64,000 nucleotides of DNA from Marinicella sp. (GTDB lineage Bacteria; Pseudomonadota; Gammaproteobacteria; Xanthomonadales; Marinicellaceae). Location of the stretch: assembly GCA_028284365.1 (NCBI GenBank), contig JANQRW010000042.1:1-64000 (forward strand), read 5' to 3'. Under the pieces are notes generated by a model, which did not search any database, was not told the origin of the DNA, and saw nothing but the letters and a program-made list of their open reading frames with translations. The stretch's first letter is position 1. Each line of letters starts with the position of its first letter. The translations under genes were made by a program, and so were the position numbers. Shown here one piece after another: positions 17,196 through 26,307 of this stretch.

Positions 17196-19625
17196 TTACT
17201 CGAAGTCATCCTCAAAAATAATGTCACTAATCAATGGGTCGCTGAATGGCACGCCAGCTGGTGGGTATTCAAATCCATCAGTCAAATCATCTCCATCGGA
17301 ATCAGGGTTATTAATTAGCGTGCCAAGAATTCTTTCTTGACCATCAATTAAACCATCACTGTCTGAATCAACATTGGGAAAAACATATCCCAATTTTGTT
17401 GAGTTAGATGGTGCTGGGTTATTAATTGGTAAATTAACAAGTGTATGATTGAAATTAATGTCATCAACAACCCGATAAAGAATGTGCATTCCAGCAGGAA
17501 TACATCCTGGCTCTAATGGGCAGGTTGGATGAATATAACCTTCAATTCCAGCATAGTTATAACCATCATCATAGAACTGTTTTATTTCTATGTCACTTAC
17601 CGCATAAGTATCATTTCTGTTGCTTACTTGGATTGTTTTGTCCATTCTTCTTAAAGGAACCATATTTTTCAAACCATCAACAAATGGATTGTTGTTTGTA
17701 GTGAATACATAAAACGATGCCCTTGGAGCAGAAAGGGTTAAATCATCTGTGTTGTACCAGAATTCGGGGAATTCATTAACAAGAGGCTGAGAAGAATTTG
17801 AAAGGTATTCAGATGAATCGGTTCGAGTTAAAAAAGCCACTGCGACTTGAGAAAAAGGGGTGTAAACATTGTTTTTTTCTTCAACGGATGATAACTCGAA
17901 CATGGGTGTTAACCTTGTTTTTATTTGATTGCCGTTGGACTTACCTAAAATGATTTCTAGCGCTTTTCTAGCATCTGGCTCTCCATACCCAAAAAACTTA
18001 TCATGGTTTAAGCCATTAGCTGGCCTTGCAGAAGCAGCATTAAAGACATTTCGGATACCAATAAGTGTATCAGGGTCGTATGTGCCATTAGGGAGTAAAG
18101 GGTGTGCAGACCTCATCAATTGCAAAATAGCGGCTGTTTGAGGTGCAGACATTGAAGTTCCTGTACATAAACCGTAACCGTCATTCGGTATTCCGTCAAA
18201 TGCATCACTGCATTGAGGATTGTATAACGGGTTATGAATTTTTCCCTGATAAAAAGTTGAATAAACATTTCTTGATTGTGTAACAACATCTGTACGGTGA
18301 TCAACTTCATCATAACTGAAGCTAGATCCACACTCCTCATTATTACCTAATTGACCCCAACCACTTGGCCTTTGTGGGCAATTTGTTAGGTTAGCATTGC
18401 TTGTGTAGTCACCGCCATTTGGAGATTCATTCCAAAAGTTACCAACCTCGTCTATGCCTCCCGAAGCCAGCGGTCTATCGTCGCTTGCTGGAAACTGTAA
18501 CGTAGTTCTGTCATTACCTGCCGCACCGACAAATAAAACTTGATTATCTTCCATCAGCTTCAATATTCTGCATTCAGCCCTTGTTGGAACTAAGTCGCAT
18601 GTATCCTGTGTGAGGAAGGTATTTCCAGCACTGAGATTGACCGTTCCCATTCCAGTACTTGCCAAAATTTCCCAACTACTCAGGTAAGAATCCGAAGTTA
18701 AGCTTGCCAATAAATAGTAGTCATTTTCTACAGGTTGGCGATAGCAACTCCCAATCTCAGCACCATAAAATTTCATCATTGAAATCCCACAATTTTTGCA
18801 AATACCAGGTGCCAAACCACCTTTGGCTCCGATTAAACCTGAAACATGTGTTCCATGACCCACAAAAGAAGAGTAAGTAAGCCCATCATTGGGGTCGCCG
18901 TCTACGTCATCACAATTTGCAAATGAGCCTGTAGCTGGAATTTTTTCTTGTTCATCAACATTAAGGTCAACACCATTAAACTTGGCAAAATCTATTTGAT
19001 ATAAACCACCAAGTAAATTTCCGCCAACGTAATTATCCAGTTCATCAAAAGCCCTCAAATCTGGGTGGTTGGTTTGCAAACCAGTATCAGCTATCCCTAT
19101 ATAACCCATACCTTCCGAAAGTTCCCAAGCAGACTGTATATTTGAACCTAATTTATTAACCAATTTAAGCTCTTCACCTTTGGGTTCTTGTTTTAAATGA
19201 AGTTTGTTTATGTCAGGATATGGCACAGAAAGTTTAGCAAAATCCTCATCAACTATTTGATATGAACTCGCTATATATTGATCGCTATCCAATGATTGTT
19301 GAATCATACTCTCATCCATTCCATCAGGATATACGACTACCAAATACTGTTGAAGTAAGGAACGTTCCCAATTCGGGTTATTATCCATAATTGTCCTTAA
19401 GTGACCTGTCGCCCTTGTTTTAATTAAATACCTGACATCCTCGGGATTGGCAGAATTAAATGCTGACAATGTAAATGATGGAGGTGGGGGAGAGAGTGAG
19501 GCTTCATCAACAATTTGAGACGGTCGTGGTGCTCCTTGTTCACTTGAAATAATGATGTGGTAAGTTTTTGCAATAGTCGAGAAAGAAAAAGTAACTAGTA
19601 TCAATAAAAACAGTATTTTTTTCAT
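17196..19625 (-). CDS. secreted S8 (subtilisin-like) serine protease with C-terminal Asp-rich repeats
   Basis: Signal peptide; GIADTGLQTNHPDL, GHGTHVSGLIGAKGG and CTGTSMSAPQTAAIL catalytic motifs; DSDSDGLIDGQE and DSDGDDLTDGFE repeats; C-terminal DIIFEDDFE. Confidence 0.9.
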   Translation of the reverse strand: MKKILFLLILVTFSFSTIAKTYHIIISSEQGAPRPSQIVDEASLSPPPPSFTLSAFNSANPEDVRYLIKTRATGHLRTIMDNNPNWERSLLQQYLVVVYPDGMDESMIQQSLDSDQYIASSYQIVDEDFAKLSVPYPDINKLHLKQEPKGEELKLVNKLGSNIQSAWELSEGMGYIGIADTGLQTNHPDLRAFDELDNYVGGNLLGGLYQIDFAKFNGVDLNVDEQEKIPATGSFANCDDVDGDPNDGLTYSSFVGHGTHVSGLIGAKGGLAPGICKNCGISMMKFYGAEIGSCYRQPVENDYYLLASLTSDSYLSSWEILASTGMGTVNLSAGNTFLTQDTCDLVPTRAECRILKLMEDNQVLFVGAAGNDRTTLQFPASDDRPLASGGIDEVGNFWNESPNGGDYTSNANLTNCPQRPSGWGQLGNNEECGSSFSYDEVDHRTDVVTQSRNVYSTFYQGKIHNPLYNPQCSDAFDGIPNDGYGLCTGTSMSAPQTAAILQLMRSAHPLLPNGTYDPDTLIGIRNVFNAASARPANGLNHDKFFGYGEPDARKALEIILGKSNGNQIKTRLTPMFELSSVEEKNNVYTPFSQVAVAFLTRTDSSEYLSNSSQPLVNEFPEFWYNTDDLTLSAPRASFYVFTTNNNPFVDGLKNMVPLRRMDKTIQVSNRNDTYAVSDIEIKQFYDDGYNYAGIEGYIHPTCPLEPGCIPAGMHILYRVVDDINFNHTLVNLPINNPAPSNSTKLGYVFPNVDSDSDGLIDGQERILGTLINNPDSDGDDLTDGFEYPPAGVPFSDPLISDIIFEDDFE

Positions 19626-19628
19626 AAT

Positions 19629-20255
19629 TTATTTTCCTTTAATGAATGATCTTCTGAAAATTTTTAGATAAACAAAAATTAGTATCATGAGAACGTTAAC
19701 CAGCATAAACCCCACTGACATAACTGAAACAGCAACTGGTTCAACTGCTCCACTTTGTACGTTAAACACTAAAATTTCACCGAATTGAAGAGGTTGTTGG
19801 TCTGGTGGTAATGGAAACTGAGTAATTGGACCGATGACACCTGTTCTCAATGAATACTCACCTTCTGGCAATTGTCCTAAATCATAAAATTCCCGTGGGG
19901 CTGGTGATACAGGGAAAGGAACACAAATGGGAACACTTTCAGCCACAACTATTAAATCAATATGATTTTCTGGAAACTCAGGCAATGTACTGTCAAAGTC
20001 GAAAATGTGTGTTTCACCATCAAGATTTTGCACAGGTAACACTAAACATGGAGGAAACCTTTCTTTAAAAACCCCCACCCTGATATTATCACCAACTGTT
20101 GGGTTTGGTGGTTCGATGATAACTGGCGGCTCGAAATCACCTTGACTCAAAACGATTGAACTAAAAAAGATTAAAGGAAGTGAAAAAATCCAACTATTAC
20201 GCATCTGCATATCCCTAAAGTGTGTTCGAATAAAAATATGCAATTTATAGTACAT
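19629..20255 (-). CDS. small secreted protein with C-terminal TM and basic tail (IPTL/PEP-CTERM-like arrangement)
   Basis: Signal peptide, beta-rich body, C-terminal VAVSVMSVGFMLVNVLMILIFVYLKIFRRSFIKGK; ends 3 bp before the protease start. Confidence 0.5.
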   Translation of the reverse strand: MYYKLHIFIRTHFRDMQMRNSWIFSLPLIFFSSIVLSQGDFEPPVIIEPPNPTVGDNIRVGVFKERFPPCLVLPVQNLDGETHIFDFDSTLPEFPENHIDLIVVAESVPICVPFPVSPAPREFYDLGQLPEGEYSLRTGVIGPITQFPLPPDQQPLQFGEILVFNVQSGAVEPVAVSVMSVGFMLVNVLMILIFVYLKIFRRSFIKGK

Positions 20256-20295
20256 TATTGCTCATTACATTTTCATTATCTGAGCCAGAAAATTT

Positions 20296-20808
20296 TCAAT
20301 GACTCCAAAACACATGCACCTCATCATGAGCGGTTTCGATGGTGAAGATATCTCCGTTTAGCTCCATGTCTCGAGCCATTTTGTCGTAGTCGATGTAGTA
20401 CTGTAGATGTTGAGGTATTTGGGTGATATCTTCGGTGAGTTGCTCGGCATATTCAGCCACCGATGAGTAGCAACCTGAGTAGTTTTCTTCGATCATCTTT
20501 TCAGCCTGTTCAAAATCATCACCGCAGTAGTCCAAAACATCGATGGCAAAGTCACCGTGTTTGGTTAAAAACAACGCCACTTGGTTGACGTGTTCTATCC
20601 CCTCATATTCACTGACCCGATAGCCTGCAAAATCTTCATAATCATGGATGGCGTATTCTTCGGCATTTTCAATCGGTGATTTACTCAACATTTTGTTGAT
20701 GGCATCCCAGATGTCATTGATATCATCATCTGCATCAATCCATGCCCCATGAAGGTATCCGTTGTTATAGGCTGCAAGGCAAGCAACATAGATTTTGGGT
20801 TCTGACAT
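20296..20808 (-). CDS. ardA: ArdA-family antirestriction protein
   Basis: PKIYVACLAAYNNGYLHGAWIDADDD...EYAIHDYEDF...DYDKMARDMELNGDIFTIE is characteristic of ArdA. Confidence 0.92.
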   Translation of the reverse strand: MSEPKIYVACLAAYNNGYLHGAWIDADDDINDIWDAINKMLSKSPIENAEEYAIHDYEDFAGYRVSEYEGIEHVNQVALFLTKHGDFAIDVLDYCGDDFEQAEKMIEENYSGCYSSVAEYAEQLTEDITQIPQHLQYYIDYDKMARDMELNGDIFTIETAHDEVHVFWSH

Positions 20809-20871
20809 GATTTTTCTCCTCAAGTGGTTTTGGTTTCTCATGCACGGTGAAAAAGGCTGGGGTTAAAAAGA

Positions 20872-20952
20872 CAAGTTGCAATGGGTAACACGGGAGGGAA
20901 CGATTGAGACATCATTAGTGACCGAATGGAGCGGGCATCCCGTTGTAACTTG
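20872..20952. repeat. imperfect inverted repeat upstream of ardA
   Basis: CAAGTTGCAATGGG (20872-20885) versus CCCGTTGTAACTTG (20939-20952): 12/14 complementary. Confidence 0.5.
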
Positions 20953-21685
20953 GCTGCCCCTGACTATGATCCGAAGCAATAAAGAGAGACCAATACCAAT
21001 TGAGCGATTAAGAAAAACCAGAACCCATTTAATCTAACTGCTTTGCCTGACCTGTTTCAAAATACCTAAACCATATTCAAGTTGATGCAAAAGGTGATGA
21101 TGATCCAATAGCTGGATTGCCTGAGTTGTTTTAGTCAATTGCCTGACCGAAAATCCTGCCATCCATAACTGATTATCATGCAGGCTGTCATGTTTATGAG
21201 GGTGATGACATTTCCTATCTAACGATGTTTTTTCACCAAACCACCTATTGCCCTTTGTTTAATGATCTTTGCCTTGAACAGGCGTTATCGAACAAGTGAA
21301 AACTGCTCCTCTTTCAATCGGTGATTGTCGTTGCGCTCGCAAGCGATGTCGATACCCCCTGCTCATGGCTGGACAGGACCCATCAAAGGTCAAAAGGGTT
21401 TTGGCTTTAAAAAACGATCAGATTAGGAGAATGACCATGATCACCACATTATCAATGAGCGAACTGATGAACAAATCTGAAATGGAACTGGATACATTGT
21501 TTTTGGAAGCGGTTAACATACTGGAAACCACCAGACCTGATTCACTGGAACATCACATGGCTTTGCATTTGATTGAAACCATTGTTCGGGTATTGTTTAT
21601 CAAGATCAGTGAATTTCAAAATCAACCAACTTCAACAATTGGACTATAAACTATCAGCACTCAATCTGTGATTGGGTGCTTTGCT

Positions 21686-22093
21686 TTATCGGTCAATGAA
21701 GTCATCTTCATTCAGGTCTCGTTCTTGCGATTGCTTTTCCTGCCGTTTAAAAAAATCCACCAAACTTTTTCCCTTGAGCTTTTTCTTTGGTTGTTTTGGT
21801 AACTCTTGATCTTTGGGGCTTTCTTGTTCTTGTGGTCTTCCATGTAAAAGCCGATCTGTTTCCATTTCTTCCCTATAAATGACTTGGGCATATTCCAATG
21901 CGATTTCTTTCATTTCTTGCATGGATTTGGGTTTACCCGAAATCATGTCCATGTCATTTTTGTTTGGCTCATTTTTTAGTTCAAACTTTGATTGTTTTTT
22001 TGTTTGACGAAGCTCCTCTGCCTCTCTCTCAGCTTTCATTAAAGTTTCAATTTTATGGTTGTATAGCTCCCAAAATCGTTTTTTTTCGTCCAC
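21686..22093 (-). CDS. charged hypothetical protein, possible mobile-element accessory
   Basis: 135-aa ORF rich in K/E/Q, located between ardA and the coupling protein. Confidence 0.4.
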   Translation of the reverse strand: MDEKKRFWELYNHKIETLMKAEREAEELRQTKKQSKFELKNEPNKNDMDMISGKPKSMQEMKEIALEYAQVIYREEMETDRLLHGRPQEQESPKDQELPKQPKKKLKGKSLVDFFKRQEKQSQERDLNEDDFIDR

Positions 22094-22132
22094 GGTTGAT
22101 TAAATATTTATTGTTGTGCTACTAATAATATC

Positions 22133-22504
22133 ATGGACAAAGAAAAATACGATTACATCAGTGATACATACAAACTCAGACTTGATAAAATTCTAGAAGA
22201 AGCTGTCATGAGACATGCTGGAAAAAGAGAAATTTATCAGCATGAAAGTCCGTTTGGTGAGTTCAACGATTTGGCAGATATTTTTGACAATCTAAGAGAC
22301 ACAATCACACAATTAAAATCAGATAACCACCAATCCATTAACATAGGTATGGCTCTGACTTTACACGGCATGGCATTAATGATCAGCACGGAGAGTGAAA
22401 CCATGTGTAATGCCTATGCAAAGGAATTGGAATTGGAAGTGGAATCCTTTAAAAAAATCATTCCGATGTTCAACAAAAGCAAAGACGAAGAACAAAAAAA
22501 CTAA
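22133..22504 (+). CDS. hypothetical protein upstream of the coupling protein
   Basis: 123-aa ORF co-directional with the T4CP. Confidence 0.45.
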   Translation: MDKEKYDYISDTYKLRLDKILEEAVMRHAGKREIYQHESPFGEFNDLADIFDNLRDTITQLKSDNHQSINIGMALTLHGMALMISTESETMCNAYAKELELEVESFKKIIPMFNKSKDEEQKN

Positions 22505-22582
22505 TTTCTACTTGAATGTGCGACTGTCTTTAAAAATCATCATTGTTTTTTTATACTTCACAAAAGAACAATAATTAATCAT

Positions 22583-24073
22583 ATGGATTTCAAAGACTTG
22601 CCTCGTGGGGTTCAAGGCACTCGCACAGATTTAACCTATGCCCCCCAAGCCACTTGGGCATCACAACACGCGCTTGATAATAGTGATCAACTATCATTCA
22701 GTGATGATAAAGTATATTTGGGCACAACCATCAATGGCAGCAAAATTTCTGTTGGTGGTGACCGTCATTTATTAACCATTGCTGGCACACGTTCAGGTAA
22801 AGGTACATCAGCCATCATACCCAATTTACTGCTTTATACTGGCTCAGTCTTTGTTATTGATCCAAAGGGTGAGAATGCCACCATCACTGCCGAACGTAGA
22901 GGACACGGCAGAGGCATAAAAAATGGCGGAATGAACCAAGAGGTTTTTGTCATTGACCCGTTTAAGGTTGCTGATGTTCCCGATGAATACCGTGCAGGTT
23001 ATGACCCAATCAAATACTTAAAAGCCGAAAGTGATGATTTCATTGATGATTGTGACAACATTGCTGATGCGTTGGTGGTTGCACCAGCTGATAAGCTGAA
23101 TGATTTTTGGAACTCATCTGCCCGAAATGTTTTAAGGGGTTTTATTGCATGGATTGCCGATGGGCCGGGTATTGAAGATCGGTCTTTAAATGAACTGAGA
23201 AGACTTATCAACCTACCATCCCAGAAAAAAGTACCTGAGAATATAGTTGAGGAAATTGAAACATTTGAGTCGGTTTTGTACGATATGTTATTTGCTGATC
23301 ATGTGGGAGAAGGCATCCCTACTGAAACAGCATCAGCCCTTTTGAGCATGGATGATCGGGAACGTGCCAATGTGATGGCAACGGTGCGACAACAAATTTC
23401 ATTCATCAGTTCACCACAAATCGGGAAAATGGTAACCCATGACAGACAGATTCCTGATCTTGAAAACTGGAAGCTTAATGGCATGACAATTTACCTTTGC
23501 CTGCCTGCTGGTAGAATGCACAGACACAACAGATTCATGCGTTTGTTCATCAATCAACTGTTCAATGCCATTGAACAAAAAAAACAGGAACCACGAACCC
23601 GTGCGTTAATGATTTTGGATGAAATACATGTTTTGGGATACATGAATTCAATTGAGATGTCCACTGCATTGCTTGCTGGCTTTGGAGTGCGCATTTGGTC
23701 AATATGGCAGGACTTGAGCCAAATGAAAGACCTGTACTCCAAACGCTGGGAAACCTTCATGGGAAATGCTGGCGTTGTACAGTGGTTCGGGTTGAATGAC
23801 CTGTCCTCACTTGAATACGTTTCCAAGCGCTTAGGAAATACTTCGGTCATGAGAATATCTAAAAATGAAATCAGCTCGCACCAGGCTGCAAGTGGTTTTG
23901 ATGGAAAAAGCAGATCAATTGAACAAATGCCACTGTTAACCCCTGATGAGGTTGCTAAATTCTTTGCCAGACAAACATCTAATCAGCTGGTTATTTACCC
24001 AGGGTCTGATCCCTTCTTTTTAAAACGCACCCCATATTACGAAGTGATGCAAAGTTATCTTATTAACAAATGA
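22583..24073 (+). CDS. VirD4/TraG-family type IV coupling protein
   Basis: IAGTRSGKGTSAIIPNLLLYTGSVFVIDPKGEN (Walker A region), LMILDEIHVLGYM (Walker B), WQDLSQMKDLY. Confidence 0.88.
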   Translation: MDFKDLPRGVQGTRTDLTYAPQATWASQHALDNSDQLSFSDDKVYLGTTINGSKISVGGDRHLLTIAGTRSGKGTSAIIPNLLLYTGSVFVIDPKGENATITAERRGHGRGIKNGGMNQEVFVIDPFKVADVPDEYRAGYDPIKYLKAESDDFIDDCDNIADALVVAPADKLNDFWNSSARNVLRGFIAWIADGPGIEDRSLNELRRLINLPSQKKVPENIVEEIETFESVLYDMLFADHVGEGIPTETASALLSMDDRERANVMATVRQQISFISSPQIGKMVTHDRQIPDLENWKLNGMTIYLCLPAGRMHRHNRFMRLFINQLFNAIEQKKQEPRTRALMILDEIHVLGYMNSIEMSTALLAGFGVRIWSIWQDLSQMKDLYSKRWETFMGNAGVVQWFGLNDLSSLEYVSKRLGNTSVMRISKNEISSHQAASGFDGKSRSIEQMPLLTPDEVAKFFARQTSNQLVIYPGSDPFFLKRTPYYEVMQSYLINK

Positions 24074-24594
24074 AAATAGAACCAGTAAATAATACGCCAG
24101 AAGGTGTAAGGATTATAAAAAATCAGTCAGATCATGTAATCCTAGAATACTTGAGACTGAATGAAGCTATCAATTTATTATTGAAGCTATCTCAAGGAAT
24201 TGCTTTTATTTTCTTTATGCTGATGGCTGTTTCTGATGCTTTGCCAGGTTTGAAAAATTCATTTGTTCTTGAACTGATTATTGCAATTATCATCACGATT
24301 ATTATCGCTCTTGCGAATAATAACTCATGGATGAAGATTGAAATTACTAAGGATGTTTTGACGATTGGTAAAAAAAACTATCAATTATCTGAATGCCAAT
24401 TAACGTGCCATTTTCACGAGGAAGATAAAAAATTTCAGTTTTGGCTGAAATATGGTGCGCAAGACATATATTTGCCATGTATAAAAAGAAACGGCTATGA
24501 AGTTGTCAACTTTATCAACCGTGAAGTAAATTACTTCAAAAATGTCGGTATGCCGCAAGCTGATTATATACCCGAAGGCAGACTGAATTTGTGA
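24070..24594 (+). CDS. small membrane protein with a PH-like C-terminal portion, unknown function
   Basis: Two TM helices then a beta-rich segment; overlaps the T4CP stop by 4 nt (ATGA). Confidence 0.45.
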   Translation: MKIEPVNNTPEGVRIIKNQSDHVILEYLRLNEAINLLLKLSQGIAFIFFMLMAVSDALPGLKNSFVLELIIAIIITIIIALANNNSWMKIEITKDVLTIGKKNYQLSECQLTCHFHEEDKKFQFWLKYGAQDIYLPCIKRNGYEVVNFINREVNYFKNVGMPQADYIPEGRLNL

Positions 24595-25116
24595 TCACCT
24601 GTCTGGCAAGTCAAAATCCCTGTCTTCATTTTTAAGCTGTGCCAAAAATGCTCTTTTTTTCATGTTCTCAAAGAATGATGGTGAAGTGTCTTTATCAGTT
24701 TTAGCAATTGATTGCTTTATTTGTTGATCGCCTAATTGTGAAAATAATTCTGGGTAAGTTGCTTTTTCCAACTGATCACCCAATGCCTCATGTTTATTTT
24801 CTCTGGCAACATCCAAAGGAAGCCTGCCTTGATTGTCTCTTTGAAACGGTGCATCTGAGGATTGGTTGATTAAAACCTCGGTGATAAGTTCTGTTCCATT
24901 CTGGGCAGCCACATGCAAAGGGTTCATGCCCTGAGCATTTTGGGTGGTAAGGTCATATCCATTTTCAACTGCTAAGGCAACCGCCACCGTATCGCCTTGC
25001 TTGATTAACTCAAAGATGGCTTGAGGGTTATCTTTTAATTTCGCCTCGTGCTTTGCTCGTTCCTCAGGCGAAAGCGAAGCAATGTGCTCATTCAATGCAT
25101 CAAGTCTGTTACTCAT
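24595..25116 (-). CDS. ankyrin-repeat protein
   Basis: NAQGMNPLHVAAQNGTELITEVLINQSSDAPFQRDNQGRLPLDVARENKHEALG. Confidence 0.75.
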   Translation of the reverse strand: MSNRLDALNEHIASLSPEERAKHEAKLKDNPQAIFELIKQGDTVAVALAVENGYDLTTQNAQGMNPLHVAAQNGTELITEVLINQSSDAPFQRDNQGRLPLDVARENKHEALGDQLEKATYPELFSQLGDQQIKQSIAKTDKDTSPSFFENMKKRAFLAQLKNEDRDFDLPDR

Positions 25117-25796
25117 ACATCACCTGTTCTTTCAGCCAGCTTGCGTTTTAAGTTTGAGTTATCCAACTCACCTAAAGTATCGGTTGGGATATGCAAGGTT
25201 TTCAAAGCTGTTTTATCAGTTGTGCGTAATACTGCATTGATACGATCACTATTGACCAAACCAGCCCCCTCGTGGGGCTGGTAAACCATATCTGCAAAAG
25301 GTTCATGCGGTTGGGTGTGCCTAACCATAGCAATGAGTTGGTAGTCGGTTTTATCAACCAGTTTGATCACCGTGCTTTTATCCAGCCTGAATGAGCCAGC
25401 TATGGACTCATTATTGCTTGAGACAAACTGCCTAAGGAATTGGCCTAACTTGATAATTTCATCATCCGTATCACCATCGAGACCGATGTTGCCGTATTTC
25501 TTATTCAGGTACAGATGCAAGCAAGCCCAAAACTCGTATCTCGGTGTTGAAACACGATTAAGCATTTTGCTCATGGTTTGATGGGATAGTTTTTTGAGCC
25601 AATCATCAGAAACACCCAAGGGGATGATGAACCTTGCCACCTGTTTCATATAGGTGGGCAGTTTGGCATCAGACAGCTTCCAGTCTTCCAGTATTATTCG
25701 CCTGATCTTTTCCTGCGCCTCTTTGTTGTAATGAGGCAGTAGGCCTTGATTATCCTTTTCTAAATCATTCAATGGTTCTTTTGTTGATGTATGCAC
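25113..25796 (-). CDS. hypothetical protein coupled to the ankyrin gene
   Basis: 227-aa ORF, 4-nt overlap with the ankyrin CDS. Confidence 0.5.
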   Translation of the reverse strand: MHTSTKEPLNDLEKDNQGLLPHYNKEAQEKIRRIILEDWKLSDAKLPTYMKQVARFIIPLGVSDDWLKKLSHQTMSKMLNRVSTPRYEFWACLHLYLNKKYGNIGLDGDTDDEIIKLGQFLRQFVSSNNESIAGSFRLDKSTVIKLVDKTDYQLIAMVRHTQPHEPFADMVYQPHEGAGLVNSDRINAVLRTTDKTALKTLHIPTDTLGELDNSNLKRKLAERTGDV

Positions 25797-26040
25797 AAAG
25801 CCATATCGTACTAAATTTGGCTGGCATTTGTAATATTCCAGAATGTTACAACGCCAAAATCGCTTAATTATCTTGCGCTTCTTAATCTGGAATCATTCAA
25901 AGCAAGGCAAGGATATAAGATGAATTTATTAGATGATTCCAACTGCATACGTGGATATGTTGAATTAACCTTTCAAGGCGTTTTATTAACCTTTTACTGC
26001 TATTCTGAAAGTAAGAGGATGGGTCAAATGAGAGGTGCTT

Positions 26041-26307
26041 ATGAAACCTGATTTAGACCGATACCTGCCATACATAGAAGACATTGAAATGTCTGATAAA
26101 CAAAAGCAGGAATTACTCGCATCTTTATGGACGGTCATGCAGGTTTTTGTGGATTTGGGTTTTGGCGTTGATGCCACTCAGAACGCCATCTTTGCCAAAC
26201 AAATAAGTGCTGGTAAAGAGTCTGCGGATTCTCTAAGATTCAAATTCAATCAAAAAGCACAAGTAAAGAAGAACACCAAGAAGAAAGGAGTGCGTTATGA
26301 GCCGTAA
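26041..26307 (+). CDS. small protein preceding the recombinase
   Basis: MKPDLDRYLPYIEDIEMSDKQKQELLASLWTVMQVFVDLGFGVDATQNAIF; overlaps the recombinase start. Confidence 0.5.
   Translation: MKPDLDRYLPYIEDIEMSDKQKQELLASLWTVMQVFVDLGFGVDATQNAIFAKQISAGKESADSLRFKFNQKAQVKKNTKKKGVRYEP

Noticed and set aside
24595-25796. Ankyrin gene pair as a toxin-antitoxin or effector-immunity unit
   Set aside because: Only a 4-nt overlap and an ankyrin motif support it; no toxin motif in the partner, so not raised as a finding.
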